This document shows, one piece after another, positions 33,255 through 41,654 of a DNA stretch of 64,000 nt; the stretch's first letter is position 1, and each line of letters starts with the position of its first letter. Under the pieces are notes generated by a model. It ran no database searches, had not been told where the DNA came from, and was given only the letters and a program-made list of their open reading frames with translations. The DNA is from Candidatus Thorarchaeota archaeon. GTDB lineage: Archaea; Asgardarchaeota; Thorarchaeia; Thorarchaeales; Thorarchaeaceae. Location of the stretch: contig JAIZWL010000001.1 in NCBI GenBank assembly GCA_021498125.1, positions 385,434 through 449,433 on the forward strand, written 5' to 3'. Position numbers and translations under genes: made by a program.

Positions 33255-34349
33255 TTACCACTTAGACCAATATTGATCCATGATATCAAGGACTTGGTCT
33301 ATGACCTGTTCATTAGCGTTCTCTATTGCTTTCATCGGCTCACGTGGAATCTGATCCTCAAGTCTGGGCATCTCTTCTCCCGCAAGACCCCTCAGACTTG
33401 CCTCTATTGACAATCCCAGCACAAACAGATTGTATCCACCTTCGAGAACCCAAAACGAGCCTCTTGCCCCAAGGTCTTCCACGAGTCTGCGGATACGATC
33501 CCCAAAGTACCAGAAGGTGGAACTATCGATATTCATATTGCCCACTGGATCTGCATAGTGCGCATCGAATCCCGCGGACACTGCAATGATCTCTGGTTGA
33601 AATGCTGTCACTGCTGGTACAATGATTCTATCGATGACTTGGCGATACGTGTTGTCAGAGGCATTGTCCACCAGTGGAATGTTGGTGTTTGTTCCGGCCC
33701 CCTCTGAAGCACCAGTTTCGGCATAGTGCCCCATTCCGTAGTTCTCATAATCATACTCATGGATCGAGATGTACTGTACATTCGGGTCACTGTAGAAGAT
33801 CTCCGCGGTGCCATTCCCAAAGTGGTCATCAAAATCAATAATCGAGACCTTGGTTATCTCGTGCTTTTTCTGCAATCGCCGGATTGCAATGGCAAGGTTG
33901 TTAAAATAACATAGGCCCATTGCTGTGGATGTTGATGCATGGTGTCCCGGAGGCCTCATTAATGAGAATGCGTGTCTTGTTTTCTTCGTGACGACTAGCT
34001 CTGCGGCTCGTATCGCGCCTCCTGCTGCAAGAAGTGCGGATCGATATACGACCGGGCTTGCATATGCAGCATCGCCGATCTCACCACTTCCAAGATCAGA
34101 CATTATCTGTGTCAGATCAATGAGGTATTCAGAATGGACACGGCGTACGTCACTGATTGCTGCCAAGCGTGCATTCTCTTTTTGTACGAGCTTCAGTATA
34201 CCATGCTCCTTAAGGAGTCGTCTTGCCAGTTGCACTCTAAGAGGGGTTTCAAAAGACTCCAAGTGCGGCTTTGGAAAAGGCATTACATGTTCGGATGACC
34301 CGGGATGTGTCACAAGCGCAATATCAGACCACGGCAAAGGACTCACCAA
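33255..34349 (-). CDS. Histone deacetylase/acetylpolyamine amidohydrolase family protein
   Basis: 364-aa arginase-fold deacetylase. The catalytic pieces are complete: RPPGHHAS (His136-His137 charge relay), IDFDDHFGNGTAEIF (zinc ligands Asp174 and His176), SAGFDAHYADP (third zinc ligand Asp) and the oxyanion Tyr in LEGGYNLF. Family members remove acetyl groups from histones, other proteins or polyamines. Whether this acts on chromatin, Alba-type proteins or polyamines cannot be told. TTG 34349 overlaps the CCA-enzyme stop by 7 bases; GTG 34346 is possible. Confidence 0.93.
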   Translation of the reverse strand: MVSPLPWSDIALVTHPGSSEHVMPFPKPHLESFETPLRVQLARRLLKEHGILKLVQKENARLAAISDVRRVHSEYLIDLTQIMSDLGSGEIGDAAYASPVVYRSALLAAGGAIRAAELVVTKKTRHAFSLMRPPGHHASTSTAMGLCYFNNLAIAIRRLQKKHEITKVSIIDFDDHFGNGTAEIFYSDPNVQYISIHEYDYENYGMGHYAETGASEGAGTNTNIPLVDNASDNTYRQVIDRIIVPAVTAFQPEIIAVSAGFDAHYADPVGNMNIDSSTFWYFGDRIRRLVEDLGARGSFWVLEGGYNLFVLGLSIEASLRGLAGEEMPRLEDQIPREPMKAIENANEQVIDQVLDIMDQYWSKW

Positions 34350-35851
34350 TCAAGAGTTCGTAGGGCTTCCTTATACTCTTGCCTCTTGGAGAGAGGGAAA
34401 TCCTGTTCGATACGCATGATGTAGCGGTAGAGCGTGTTGAGTACTCTTGCAGGAACCGGACCTGGGTCGGATGATCTCTCGAACCCCTCTGCCTCGATGT
34501 TCTTCACAAGATGATCAATCAGTTCTCTTGCATTAGTCCATCGCCGGGTGATGACTGCCCATAGGTGACCATCTTGCTCGATCAAGTCGGGATGGCTGTT
34601 CTTGAATTTCTCAGCAGCCTGTTCCAATCTGGTGGGCGGCCCTCGTCGCAGGAAGGACTCATTGATTGATGGATATTCAACTATGAACCCCACCGAGAAG
34701 ATCTCGCCCTCAAAATAAATCTCCCACAAGACATCTCCAAATCTTGTTTCTCCAGTAGTTTCCTGTCGCAAAGTGGATGCTATACGCCTGACCAGTCGAT
34801 ACAGTTTGTCTCGATATAGTGTGTAGTGTGCAGTCCCATCCACTCGAAAGCTCCTACTGATGCAGTGCGGTTGTAACCAGTCAGGTAGCTTGGAAGTTGG
34901 AATCGGGCTCTCGAGAAAGAGATCAATGATCTCGTCACTGTTCTCTTCTCTATCAAGCTCCCTCAGGTGTGAGAGCCTCTTCACGATCCACTGAACCGCG
35001 CGAGGTGAAAAGCTTGAAGCCACATTTCTTTGTGTATCTGTCGGATCGACAATGATAACATAGTCATCACGAAACCCCGGGATCTTCCGCAGTTCCTCTT
35101 CGGACCGATGGAGTGGGTCTACAGGCATGGTCTTCAGTTGGAGTAATCTATCAATTGCTCTGTCAATCCCGTTCTCAGATAGGACCAATAATTCAATGGC
35201 ATACCCTGTGACGCCCATCTGGCCTACGGCGCAAGCATCTCCATATGCATGGCTTGCCCGCACAAATGATTTCAGGATTCGAATGTCATCACGAAGTCTG
35301 TCGGTCAGACGGCTGGCAACATATTTAGTATGGTGAACTGTTCGGTCAACCGCTGTGATTGGGCCCTGTTCTGCAAGATACTCCTTGGATAAATCAAAGC
35401 AGCCGATTATATCGACATCCAGCCCGTTCATTACGAGGGAGAGATAAGGGTGCTGCGAATATGCCTTCATGACCTCCTTAGCGCCAATACCCTCTGCAGC
35501 GGGTCGAAACCACGAGTCCACTATGTCGTCAAAAAAGGCTGACAATTCCCGATTACGTTCAGCGCTCACAGTCTTTGGCTGACTGGCACGATCCGGACTT
35601 AGACCTACAAAGAGATCAATATCCGAGGCCCCACGTAGCTGAGTCTGCTTTGGTCCCGTAGATCCCTGTGCTTCAATGAACCTGTAATCTCTCCCGGTCT
35701 TTTCAGCCTCTTTGATGAGTGCCTGTCGCAATATCTCTATGACTCTCTGTTGCTTCGCTATCTCCTCTTCTGTGGGGCTGATCTTTTGAAGAATGGCGGT
35801 TCGGATTTTTTCATCTAAGTCTCTCATTCTTTGGTCGTACTCCGCAATCAC
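34343..35851 (-). CDS. cca: Class I CCA-adding enzyme (tRNA nucleotidyltransferase)
   Basis: 502-aa archaeal CCA enzyme. Nucleotidyltransferase motif GSTGPKQTQLRGASDIDLFV with the two catalytic Asp near residue 78, third Asp in LDVDIIGCFDL, then the archaeal central and tail domains (RILKSFVRASHAYGDACAVGQMGVTGYAIELL and YRDKLYRLVRRIA). Adds or repairs the CCA tail of tRNAs. Slightly longer than the typical 440-460 aa, through an N-terminal helix. GTG start. Precedes and overlaps the deacetylase gene. Confidence 0.95.
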   Translation of the reverse strand: MIAEYDQRMRDLDEKIRTAILQKISPTEEEIAKQQRVIEILRQALIKEAEKTGRDYRFIEAQGSTGPKQTQLRGASDIDLFVGLSPDRASQPKTVSAERNRELSAFFDDIVDSWFRPAAEGIGAKEVMKAYSQHPYLSLVMNGLDVDIIGCFDLSKEYLAEQGPITAVDRTVHHTKYVASRLTDRLRDDIRILKSFVRASHAYGDACAVGQMGVTGYAIELLVLSENGIDRAIDRLLQLKTMPVDPLHRSEEELRKIPGFRDDYVIIVDPTDTQRNVASSFSPRAVQWIVKRLSHLRELDREENSDEIIDLFLESPIPTSKLPDWLQPHCISRSFRVDGTAHYTLYRDKLYRLVRRIASTLRQETTGETRFGDVLWEIYFEGEIFSVGFIVEYPSINESFLRRGPPTRLEQAAEKFKNSHPDLIEQDGHLWAVITRRWTNARELIDHLVKNIEAEGFERSSDPGPVPARVLNTLYRYIMRIEQDFPLSKRQEYKEALRTLDW

Positions 35852-35943
35852 ATCTCGCGCTATGAATACTGGTCTTTAAGATGATTTAAGTCACATACCT
35901 CCTTCATACTTGTTGTCTAGGCCAATGTACGAGGTCTGATAGA

Positions 35944-36435
35944 GTGCCAGATATACTACCTATTGCAATCACAATTCTAGAGTGTCGTGGGAAGTATCTG
36001 TTCCTACAGCGCCACAATCCACCATACGAGAACCTCTGGAGTCTAGTTGGAGGAAAGATCGGTGCCGGTGAACATATTGCCTCAGCAGCCATACGTGAGG
36101 TAAAAGAGGAGACCGGAGCATCTGAGGTTCGTGATTACTCGTATCGAGGAGTTGTTTCAGAGCGACTGATCGATGAGACCGGTTCTCTGCTGCGCCATTT
36201 CATGATATTTGTCGGGCACGCAAGAATTGACGAGTTCCGGTCAGAACATAGGGAGGGTCATCTCGCGCTCTTTGAACTTGATGAAATACGTCAAAAACGG
36301 AGTCACTTTCTCCCCTCGGATTGGTACATGTTTGATAGTTTTCTTCAGCCTGCTAAATGTGGACTTTATGAGGCCGAGCTGGTACATAGACATGGAGTTT
36401 ACGACCTTAACTATTACCGGGTGACATCCTGTTGA
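35944..36435 (+). CDS. NUDIX hydrolase
   Basis: 163-aa nucleotide pyrophosphatase-fold protein. The Nudix box GKIGAGEHIASAAIREVKEETGA matches Gx5Ex7REUxEExGU. The upstream strand LQRHNPPYENLWSLVGG is typical of MutT/ADP-ribose-type members. The substrate is not deducible. GTG 35944 has GAGGT upstream. Stop overlaps the start of the UPF0282 gene by 4 bases, so the two are translationally coupled. Confidence 0.93.
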   Translation: MPDILPIAITILECRGKYLFLQRHNPPYENLWSLVGGKIGAGEHIASAAIREVKEETGASEVRDYSYRGVVSERLIDETGSLLRHFMIFVGHARIDEFRSEHREGHLALFELDEIRQKRSHFLPSDWYMFDSFLQPAKCGLYEAELVHRHGVYDLNYYRVTSC

Positions 36436-37403
36436 AGATCGGCGACATCATTATCACTCCAATTGGCGCAGAGAGTATGGGTGTGAGATCTCTCTGTGTA
36501 CGACTCTCTACACCTAATGTTCGAATTCTCTTTGATCCCTCTGCTGCACTGGCTCGTAGATATCGTCTGGAGCCTCATCCCTTAGAATATCGAAGATTGC
36601 GTGAGACCCTTGATCGAATCCATGTTGAGGCCAAAGCTGCTGATATCCTCTCGATATCACACTATCACTATGATCATGTACGACCCCGGTTTACGGACTT
36701 TCGATACACGTTCGGTTCACTTGAAGACCTGAGAGCAATGTTTGCCGACAAGCAAATTCTTGCAAAGGACTATCGTGATCACATTAATGCCTCTCAGAGG
36801 CGGAGAGGTTATTATTTTGAAAAAGACCTTCGTGGAGTCGCTAAGGAGATCATCTATGCTGACGGCCGATCGTTCGATTTTGATGACACCCAGGTAGTCT
36901 ATTCGTCACCAGTGCCACATGGCCCAGAGGGGACGCGGTTAGGGTTCGTGCTCATCACAACCGTCACATATCAGGGGTTTCGATTCATCTTTGCCCCCGA
37001 TGTTCAGGGGCCGATAAGCACATCCACAACCGATTATATTCTCTCCCTCAAACCCGATCTTGTTATTGTTGGTGGCCCCCCGACCTATCTTGATAGGCTT
37101 CGAGAGCATATGGGGAATGCAGCCCGTAATCTCCGACGCCTGGTCACGTCCATACCTATAGTCGTTGTTGATCATCATCTTCTCCGCTCATTATCATGGC
37201 ATGAATGGTTATCGCCAATCGAACAAGCAGCAATTGAAGCGGATCATCAGCTCATGACCATGGCAACGATGGGTGGAGTGGATCCCTCTTATCTGGAAGC
37301 GAGCCGAAAGAGTCTCTATCGCGAGATGCCCCCCTCAGCGGAGTTCATTGACTGGACCAATGCCACCGACACCTACAAGACAAGGAATCCTCCGCCTCTA
37401 TAG
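36432..37403 (+). CDS. UPF0282 family metallo-beta-lactamase-fold protein
   Basis: 323 aa. The metal-binding signature is SISHYHYDHVRP (HxHxDH), followed by the downstream His of SSPVPHGPEGTRLG, the Asp of FIFAPDVQGPIS and the late His pair in VVVDHHLLR. UPF0282 proteins are conserved in archaea; substrate and role are undefined, a nuclease or phosphodiesterase being likely. TTG 36432 overlaps the NUDIX stop codon. Confidence 0.9.
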   Translation: MKIGDIIITPIGAESMGVRSLCVRLSTPNVRILFDPSAALARRYRLEPHPLEYRRLRETLDRIHVEAKAADILSISHYHYDHVRPRFTDFRYTFGSLEDLRAMFADKQILAKDYRDHINASQRRRGYYFEKDLRGVAKEIIYADGRSFDFDDTQVVYSSPVPHGPEGTRLGFVLITTVTYQGFRFIFAPDVQGPISTSTTDYILSLKPDLVIVGGPPTYLDRLREHMGNAARNLRRLVTSIPIVVVDHHLLRSLSWHEWLSPIEQAAIEADHQLMTMATMGGVDPSYLEASRKSLYREMPPSAEFIDWTNATDTYKTRNPPPL

Positions 37404-37467
37404 ATTGATTATGTGTCCCATACGTCGTAGACAGCTTTTAGTTCATAAAATACTGGTCTACATTGTG

Positions 37468-37740
37468 ATGAAAAAGCATATTGACCCCCCACAACAACAA
37501 CAGTTCGAACTCACGACAATCAAGTATCTAGTGGGTAGTATAGGCCTTCAAATACTAGCTCTGATAGATCAAGGTTGTGCCGACATTGATGAGATCAAAC
37601 AGTTTACCTCCTTCAGTATGACCTGCATAACTATTAAGCTAGAGCTCCTTAGAACTCTCGGATTGATTTTAGGTCATGATGGGGCCTATACTGTGACCCC
37701 TAATGGTGTTTGCATCCTCGACGAACTTTACGGGTGGTAA
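37468..37740 (+). CDS. Small winged-helix-like hypothetical protein
   Basis: 90 aa. A likely winged-helix/HTH: IKYLVGSIGLQILALIDQGCADIDEIKQFTSFSMTCITIKLELLRTLGLILGHDGAYTVTPNG gives helix-turn-helix then wing with the common TPNG ending. ATG 37468 is preferred; a TATA-like CATAAAATA at 37443 would start the RNA near there, suggesting a leaderless message, but longer in-frame starts (such as 37411) exist. Followed 3 bases later by another unknown gene. Confidence 0.6.
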   Translation: MKKHIDPPQQQQFELTTIKYLVGSIGLQILALIDQGCADIDEIKQFTSFSMTCITIKLELLRTLGLILGHDGAYTVTPNGVCILDELYGW

Positions 37741-37743
37741 AGA

Positions 37744-38145
37744 TTGAAATCCCTTACAACAGCCAAGGTTTCAACAATCAAAGACGGCGCTATCCACCTC
37801 AAGGGTCTTGAACAGGTCTTGGGGATCGGCGCCGAAAACAAAGTTCTCCTCATAGGCACGGCCAGCAAATTCATTCGTGTGATCCCCCTTAAAGGGCCTC
37901 GTGTCATTCAGATCCATGCATCCTTCTCCAGTAGCGACTTCTCAGATGCTGCGCGAAGTGTACTTCAAAAGTTGAAAGCCCTCGGTATGAGCATGGTCCA
38001 TTCTACAGGTTTCTGTCCAATTGATGATGCTTGTTTCTGGGAAGGCTTCTTTGAGGATGTGTATGGAGATAGGATTGATGAGTTTGTGAACTGGTTACGA
38101 GAGCAGAACGCTGTACTTGAAGTTACGATCAACACTTTGACCTGA
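37744..38145 (+). CDS. Hypothetical protein, 133 aa
   Basis: Not recognised. Begins with a beta-rich SpoVT/MraZ-like stretch (KVSTIKDGAIHLKGLEQVLGIGAENKVLLIGTASKFIRVIPLKG), followed by an alpha/beta part resembling an ACT/ferredoxin-like ligand domain (VIQIHASFSSSDFSDAARSVLQKLKALGMSMVHSTGFC...AVLEVTINTL). The same beta-domain plus sensor layout occurs in archaeal amino-acid-linked regulators, so a regulator is possible. TTG 37744. In a run of three small genes with 37468-37740 and 38177-38716. Confidence 0.65.
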   Translation: MKSLTTAKVSTIKDGAIHLKGLEQVLGIGAENKVLLIGTASKFIRVIPLKGPRVIQIHASFSSSDFSDAARSVLQKLKALGMSMVHSTGFCPIDDACFWEGFFEDVYGDRIDEFVNWLREQNAVLEVTINTLT

Positions 38146-38176
38146 TTGGTCAATTCAAGTGGGAGTTGTCACAGAG

Positions 38177-38716
38177 ATGGCCGAACGAAACTCCACAAAG
38201 GCAATACTTGAACGATTCAAGAACGCAACGGATGAGGCTGACAAGTCCCTCTACTCGCAAGAATTTCAGCAGGCTATGGCACTCTACTACGATGCCAGTC
38301 AATCTGCTGATGAGATGTTTGGGAAGTTCATCTCTCTCCTTATGAAGACCGCCCCTAGTAATGCATATCGTGTTCTGCTTATTGAGATCCTCAGTTGGCG
38401 CCTACGATATTATACCACCCAATATGACTATCATCTCGCAGTGGCCCAGACCCTAAATGGCCTGCCCCGTGAAGAATGGCTTGCGCGTCTTGAGACCATT
38501 CTCATTCTGTCACAGAGTCTTGTTGACAAGCTTCTTCCGCTACAGAACGAAGTGGCTGATTCAAGTATTCGGCATAGAATTCGTAAGGTCCTTGTCGATT
38601 GGGTGACAGGAATTGCTGAACTCGTCACAAAACTAAAGACTTGGAACATGTCTAGCGTAGAGGCTGCAAGGGTGCTTGAATGGGCTCTTGATAATGACCT
38701 TCGACCAAAAATGTAG
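38177..38716 (+). CDS. Hypothetical helical protein, 179 aa
   Basis: Not recognised. Almost entirely helical, with charged helix pairs (ILERFKNATDEADKSLYSQEFQQAMALYYDASQSADEMFGKFISLL, WRLRYYTTQYDYHLAVAQTLNGL) and Trp-rich C-terminus (LKTWNMSSVEAARVLEWALDNDLRP). No signal peptide or Cys motif. ATG 38177 is chosen; GTG 38159 is possible. Last of the three-gene run. Converges on a small zinc-binding ORF. Confidence 0.65.
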   Translation: MAERNSTKAILERFKNATDEADKSLYSQEFQQAMALYYDASQSADEMFGKFISLLMKTAPSNAYRVLLIEILSWRLRYYTTQYDYHLAVAQTLNGLPREEWLARLETILILSQSLVDKLLPLQNEVADSSIRHRIRKVLVDWVTGIAELVTKLKTWNMSSVEAARVLEWALDNDLRPKM

Positions 38717-38721
38717 TTTGA

Positions 38722-38934
38722 TTATTTCGACCCCGCCTCAATGAAAACGGATGCGATCTCCGTGTCTGCTAGCTGGTTATGGCTATCGACGTAACAAACC
38801 AAATAGTGGTCGTGATGCTTGATTACAATCGCTGCTGGGAATCTCTCTACATCTTTCAATGCATCCTTTGGTATCTCCCAGCTTATAGTTTCTTTACAGA
38901 CGGGGCATTGCATCCATCTAGGACCATTCGACAT
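38722..38934 (-). CDS. Small protein with CPxC motif, 70 aa
   Basis: A short protein with MQCPVCKETISWEIP at the start and IKHHDHYLVCYVDSHNQ in the middle: Cys and His pairs that could bind one zinc ion. Ends in a charged tail. ATG 38934 has AGGTGG 6 bases upstream. Not assigned to a family. Confidence 0.65.
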   Translation of the reverse strand: MSNGPRWMQCPVCKETISWEIPKDALKDVERFPAAIVIKHHDHYLVCYVDSHNQLADTEIASVFIEAGSK

Positions 38935-39067
38935 CAAGAACCACCTGTTATATCTGAGAATGAAAGAAAGGTACTAAAAACGTTTTCCGCTATCTTTAGG
39001 TTGGCCTTTTATTCCAGTTCTTCCCATTAAAATGCTATTCTCATAGCACTTGAAATAGTTTACCGAA

Positions 39068-39898
39068 TTAATCTTCTGAGTCGATGGTCCATGCACCGGG
39101 ATCTTTGAGGTCTCTACTTAAAATTGGTCGTTTTCTTCGAGCTAATGTGGATATATCTGTCCTGTCTGGGTCCACAACGATCTCTTGGGTCTCGGGATCA
39201 AATGACCCTGGAACTATTCCTTCGTCAATTCCCTCTTTGATGAGCTTCTCAATCTTCTTTTCAGGTAGTCCTGTACTATCTGAGAGACTTCTCAGTGATA
39301 TTGCAACTTCCGATTCAAGTATTGTTCTCACAAAGCCAAGGAATGCCAACTTGAACAGCTGATGTACCTCTTTCATGCCCTCCCTGTCCATGATCCGAGT
39401 CACTGCAGCCTCAATATACATGTCTGCATCTCCAAATTGATACTCACTCAGCATGAGTGCAAGATTGATCATCTCCTTTGCCTCACCTCGGGTCGTCTCA
39501 GCGGCTGCGTGAATTAAGTGTCGCGCCATATCGATATCGCCCCCTAGAATGGCGCAAAATGCTCCATCCACGAAATAGCGCGGATTATGATCCTCCTCTG
39601 CTGCCATGATATATGCCTCAGATGCGATTTGGCAGTCGATCTCGAACTTTTCATGTTCTCCCTGTTTTGTCCATGCAAGGCTGGCCTGTTTCATGGCCTC
39701 TGCAGCCTCGAAGTATCTGTGAGCCAGCATACCATGTTCATACGCACGTTCAAGACATCCTGCGACCTTTGCAAAAGATTCCCATCTTCTCCAGCACATA
39801 GCCGCATCAATAAAGAGGTCCATGGCCTCCGAATTATGTCCTTCCGAGGCCATGTCTTCAGCCAATTGCTGACGAGCTTGGCAATCACCTGTTGGCAT
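39068..39898 (-). CDS. TPR protein with C-terminal winged helix (PCI-like)
   Basis: 276 aa. Residues 1-180 form helix-hairpin repeats (MDLFIDAAMCWRRWESFAKVAGCLERAYEHGMLAHRYFEAAEAMKQASLAW). Residues 190-245 form a winged helix: SEVAISLRSLSDSTGLPEKKIEKLIKEGIDEGIVPGSFDPETQEIVV. This order, TPR-like solenoid then winged helix, is the architecture of PCI domains in the proteasome lid, COP9 and eIF3. The resemblance is architectural; homology needs a profile search. ATG 39898 with GGAGAAG upstream. 56 bases before the ABC ATPase gene. Confidence 0.7.
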   Translation of the reverse strand: MPTGDCQARQQLAEDMASEGHNSEAMDLFIDAAMCWRRWESFAKVAGCLERAYEHGMLAHRYFEAAEAMKQASLAWTKQGEHEKFEIDCQIASEAYIMAAEEDHNPRYFVDGAFCAILGGDIDMARHLIHAAAETTRGEAKEMINLALMLSEYQFGDADMYIEAAVTRIMDREGMKEVHQLFKLAFLGFVRTILESEVAISLRSLSDSTGLPEKKIEKLIKEGIDEGIVPGSFDPETQEIVVDPDRTDISTLARRKRPILSRDLKDPGAWTIDSED

Positions 39899-39954
39899 AG
39901 TTGGTTCTTCTCCTTTGCAGACTGGTTGACCCAGCTGCAGTGATCGCCATGTGG

Positions 39955-40641
39955 CTATTTGTCTGAAGTGATTCTGCCGTCTTTCATTCGCAGAACGCGT
40001 TTGGCAAATTTGACAAGATCCTCGTTGTGCGTGACAAGTACCACCGTCATTCCGCGCTCTTTGTTGAGCTTGGCAATGATCTTCATGATATTGTCGCCCG
40101 TCTTCGAGTCTAGATTCCCAGTTGGTTCATCGCAGAAGAGGACTGGCGGATTGTTCACAAGAGCGCGTGCAATGGCGACACGTTGTTGTTCGCCCCCGCT
40201 CATCTGTCGCGGGAAATGATCTTTGCGTTCAAGCATATCGACCTCTCGAAGAACTTCGAGGGTCATTGCCTCCTGTTTTTCCTTGGTCAATTCTTTACTT
40301 GGCCACAGGACCGCTTCCACATTCTCGTATGCAGTGAGGTCTTCAATGAGCAAAAATGCCTGAAAGACGAACCCGATTTTTTGAGCTCTAAGCTTTGGCA
40401 TATCACGTTCACTGATAAGGGTCACATCCACGCCATCAAGTAATACCCTACCTGAGGTGGGGGCCTCGAGACCTGAGAGCACATGAAGAAGTGTTGACTT
40501 ACCACAACCAGAGGGCCCAACAACTGCCACAAACTCGCCCGGTCTGATCTCTAAGTCTACATCTTTCAAGGCGGCAACGGTCTTTTTTCCGCGTCCGTAT
40601 TCTTTGTTGACGTCTTGAGCCTGGATTATTGGATTTGCCAT
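39955..40641 (-). CDS. LolD/MacB-type ABC transporter ATPase
   Basis: 228 aa. Walker A GPSGCGKSTL, Q-loop FVFQAFLLIEDLTAYENV, signature [17 protein letters not shown], Walker B VLFCDEPTGNLDSKTG and switch VTHNEDL. The DEPTGNLDSKTG form marks the LolD/MacB/FtsE group. It lies 2 bases downstream of the short FtsX-like gene. The partner permease is unusually small, so the complex may be a two-subunit mechanotransducer. Confidence 0.94.
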   Translation of the reverse strand: MANPIIQAQDVNKEYGRGKKTVAALKDVDLEIRPGEFVAVVGPSGCGKSTLLHVLSGLEAPTSGRVLLDGVDVTLISERDMPKLRAQKIGFVFQAFLLIEDLTAYENVEAVLWPSKELTKEKQEAMTLEVLREVDMLERKDHFPRQMSGGEQQRVAIARALVNNPPVLFCDEPTGNLDSKTGDNIMKIIAKLNKERGMTVVLVTHNEDLVKFAKRVLRMKDGRITSDK

Positions 40642-40643
40642 GT

Positions 40644-41171
40644 TTACTCCTCCCTAAGTGCCTTCATTGGCGGAATCTTCATAGCTCTCCATCTTGCTAA
40701 GGCAAGACCCGGAAGCTGTAGTACGATAATGTAGAATAATGTCCATGCCATTGCCAAAGGTTCAACAACAACTAGTTGTTGTACTTGGGTAAGAACACCA
40801 AAGTCCGTCTGCATATAGGCAACTATTCCCAGAATCTCTATGGCGAGTTCGACCACGACAATACATGCAACAGCAGCCACTATGATGACCTCTCCTATTA
40901 GTAGGAGTAGAATCTCCGAGTTTCCCCAAGATACACATTTTAGAATGGCGATATCGCGCGCTCTAAACTGACTGATTAGTATCGCATATACAGTGGCCAC
41001 AATGAATGCCATCATCAACCAAGGCCATTCGGCACCGCTCGTTGTGAGAGCCTCTTGGAGACCCTTCCCAACAGCAACAAAAAGGACTGCATAGATGATG
41101 ATGAACGCCGTAACTCGCTTTTTTGCTCGAAATGCAAGTCTAAATCCCTTGAAGAGAATCCTAAAATTCAA
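40644..41171 (-). CDS. Minimal FtsX-like permease
   Basis: 175 aa with four hydrophobic helices (about residues 18-38, 48-68, 84-112 and 138-162) and ending in ARWRAMKIPPMKALREE, the cytosolic coupling tail found at the end of FtsX/MacB permeases. It holds one FtsX unit only and no large outer domain, far below the usual 300-400 or 800 aa. TTG 41171 is chosen because GGAGGA lies just upstream; TTG 41189 is in the same frame. Pairs with the ATPase on the same transcript. Confidence 0.78.
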   Translation of the reverse strand: MNFRILFKGFRLAFRAKKRVTAFIIIYAVLFVAVGKGLQEALTTSGAEWPWLMMAFIVATVYAILISQFRARDIAILKCVSWGNSEILLLLIGEVIIVAAVACIVVVELAIEILGIVAYMQTDFGVLTQVQQLVVVEPLAMAWTLFYIIVLQLPGLALARWRAMKIPPMKALREE

Positions 41172-41262
41172 GGATGTCGTTTCCTCCAAATAGTGATGGC
41201 ATGTTTGAGGGTCAACTGTTGCTTAATGTGTCTTGTGGCTATGTTTTCTTAAAATCTCCGTT

Positions 41263-41445
41263 TTAGCCACTCTCTTGTTCACTGTGTGCAAATGGTGGAA
41301 TGCCATCAATCCATAGCTCCCGCATTAACAGATCACGAATGGCAACCCGAATGACCTCACTACGTGAAGGGTAATGTCCCATCTCGACGAGCTTGTCGAT
41401 TCCATTGACGTAGAGCTCGCTCATTTTTACGGTTATGAGTCGCAT
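41263..41445 (-). CDS. Ribbon-helix-helix regulator, 60 aa
   Basis: Short CopG/Arc-type DNA-binding protein: ITVKMSELYVNGIDKLVEMGHYPSRSEVIRVAIRDLLMRE is a full ribbon-helix-helix unit with the NYPSRSE-like turn. No partner toxin or effector domain. ATG 41445. A TATA-like run lies at about 41482-41491. Upstream of the FtsX-like gene on the same strand, and so may regulate it. Confidence 0.88.
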   Translation of the reverse strand: MRLITVKMSELYVNGIDKLVEMGHYPSRSEVIRVAIRDLLMRELWIDGIPPFAHSEQESG

Positions 41446-41654
41446 CTTAACTATCTCCCGGCATGCGGTTTTCCGCCCTGCCTATTATAATATCTTCGAA
41501 GTTTACAGCAAATTGGCGCCGCTCTTATGAATGACTTGATGTGAAAAAGGCTTAATACACCATATTCCCGCAAAGTCCTAGACTAGTCATTAACTATGTA
41601 GGGACTATTCTCCACGATATACATTAGATACCAGAACCATTACGAGGTGACACT

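Noticed and set aside
37273-37467. Upstream part of the frame containing the small winged-helix gene
   Set aside because: Overlaps the C-terminus of the UPF0282 gene and reads as Arg/Pro-rich shadow sequence.
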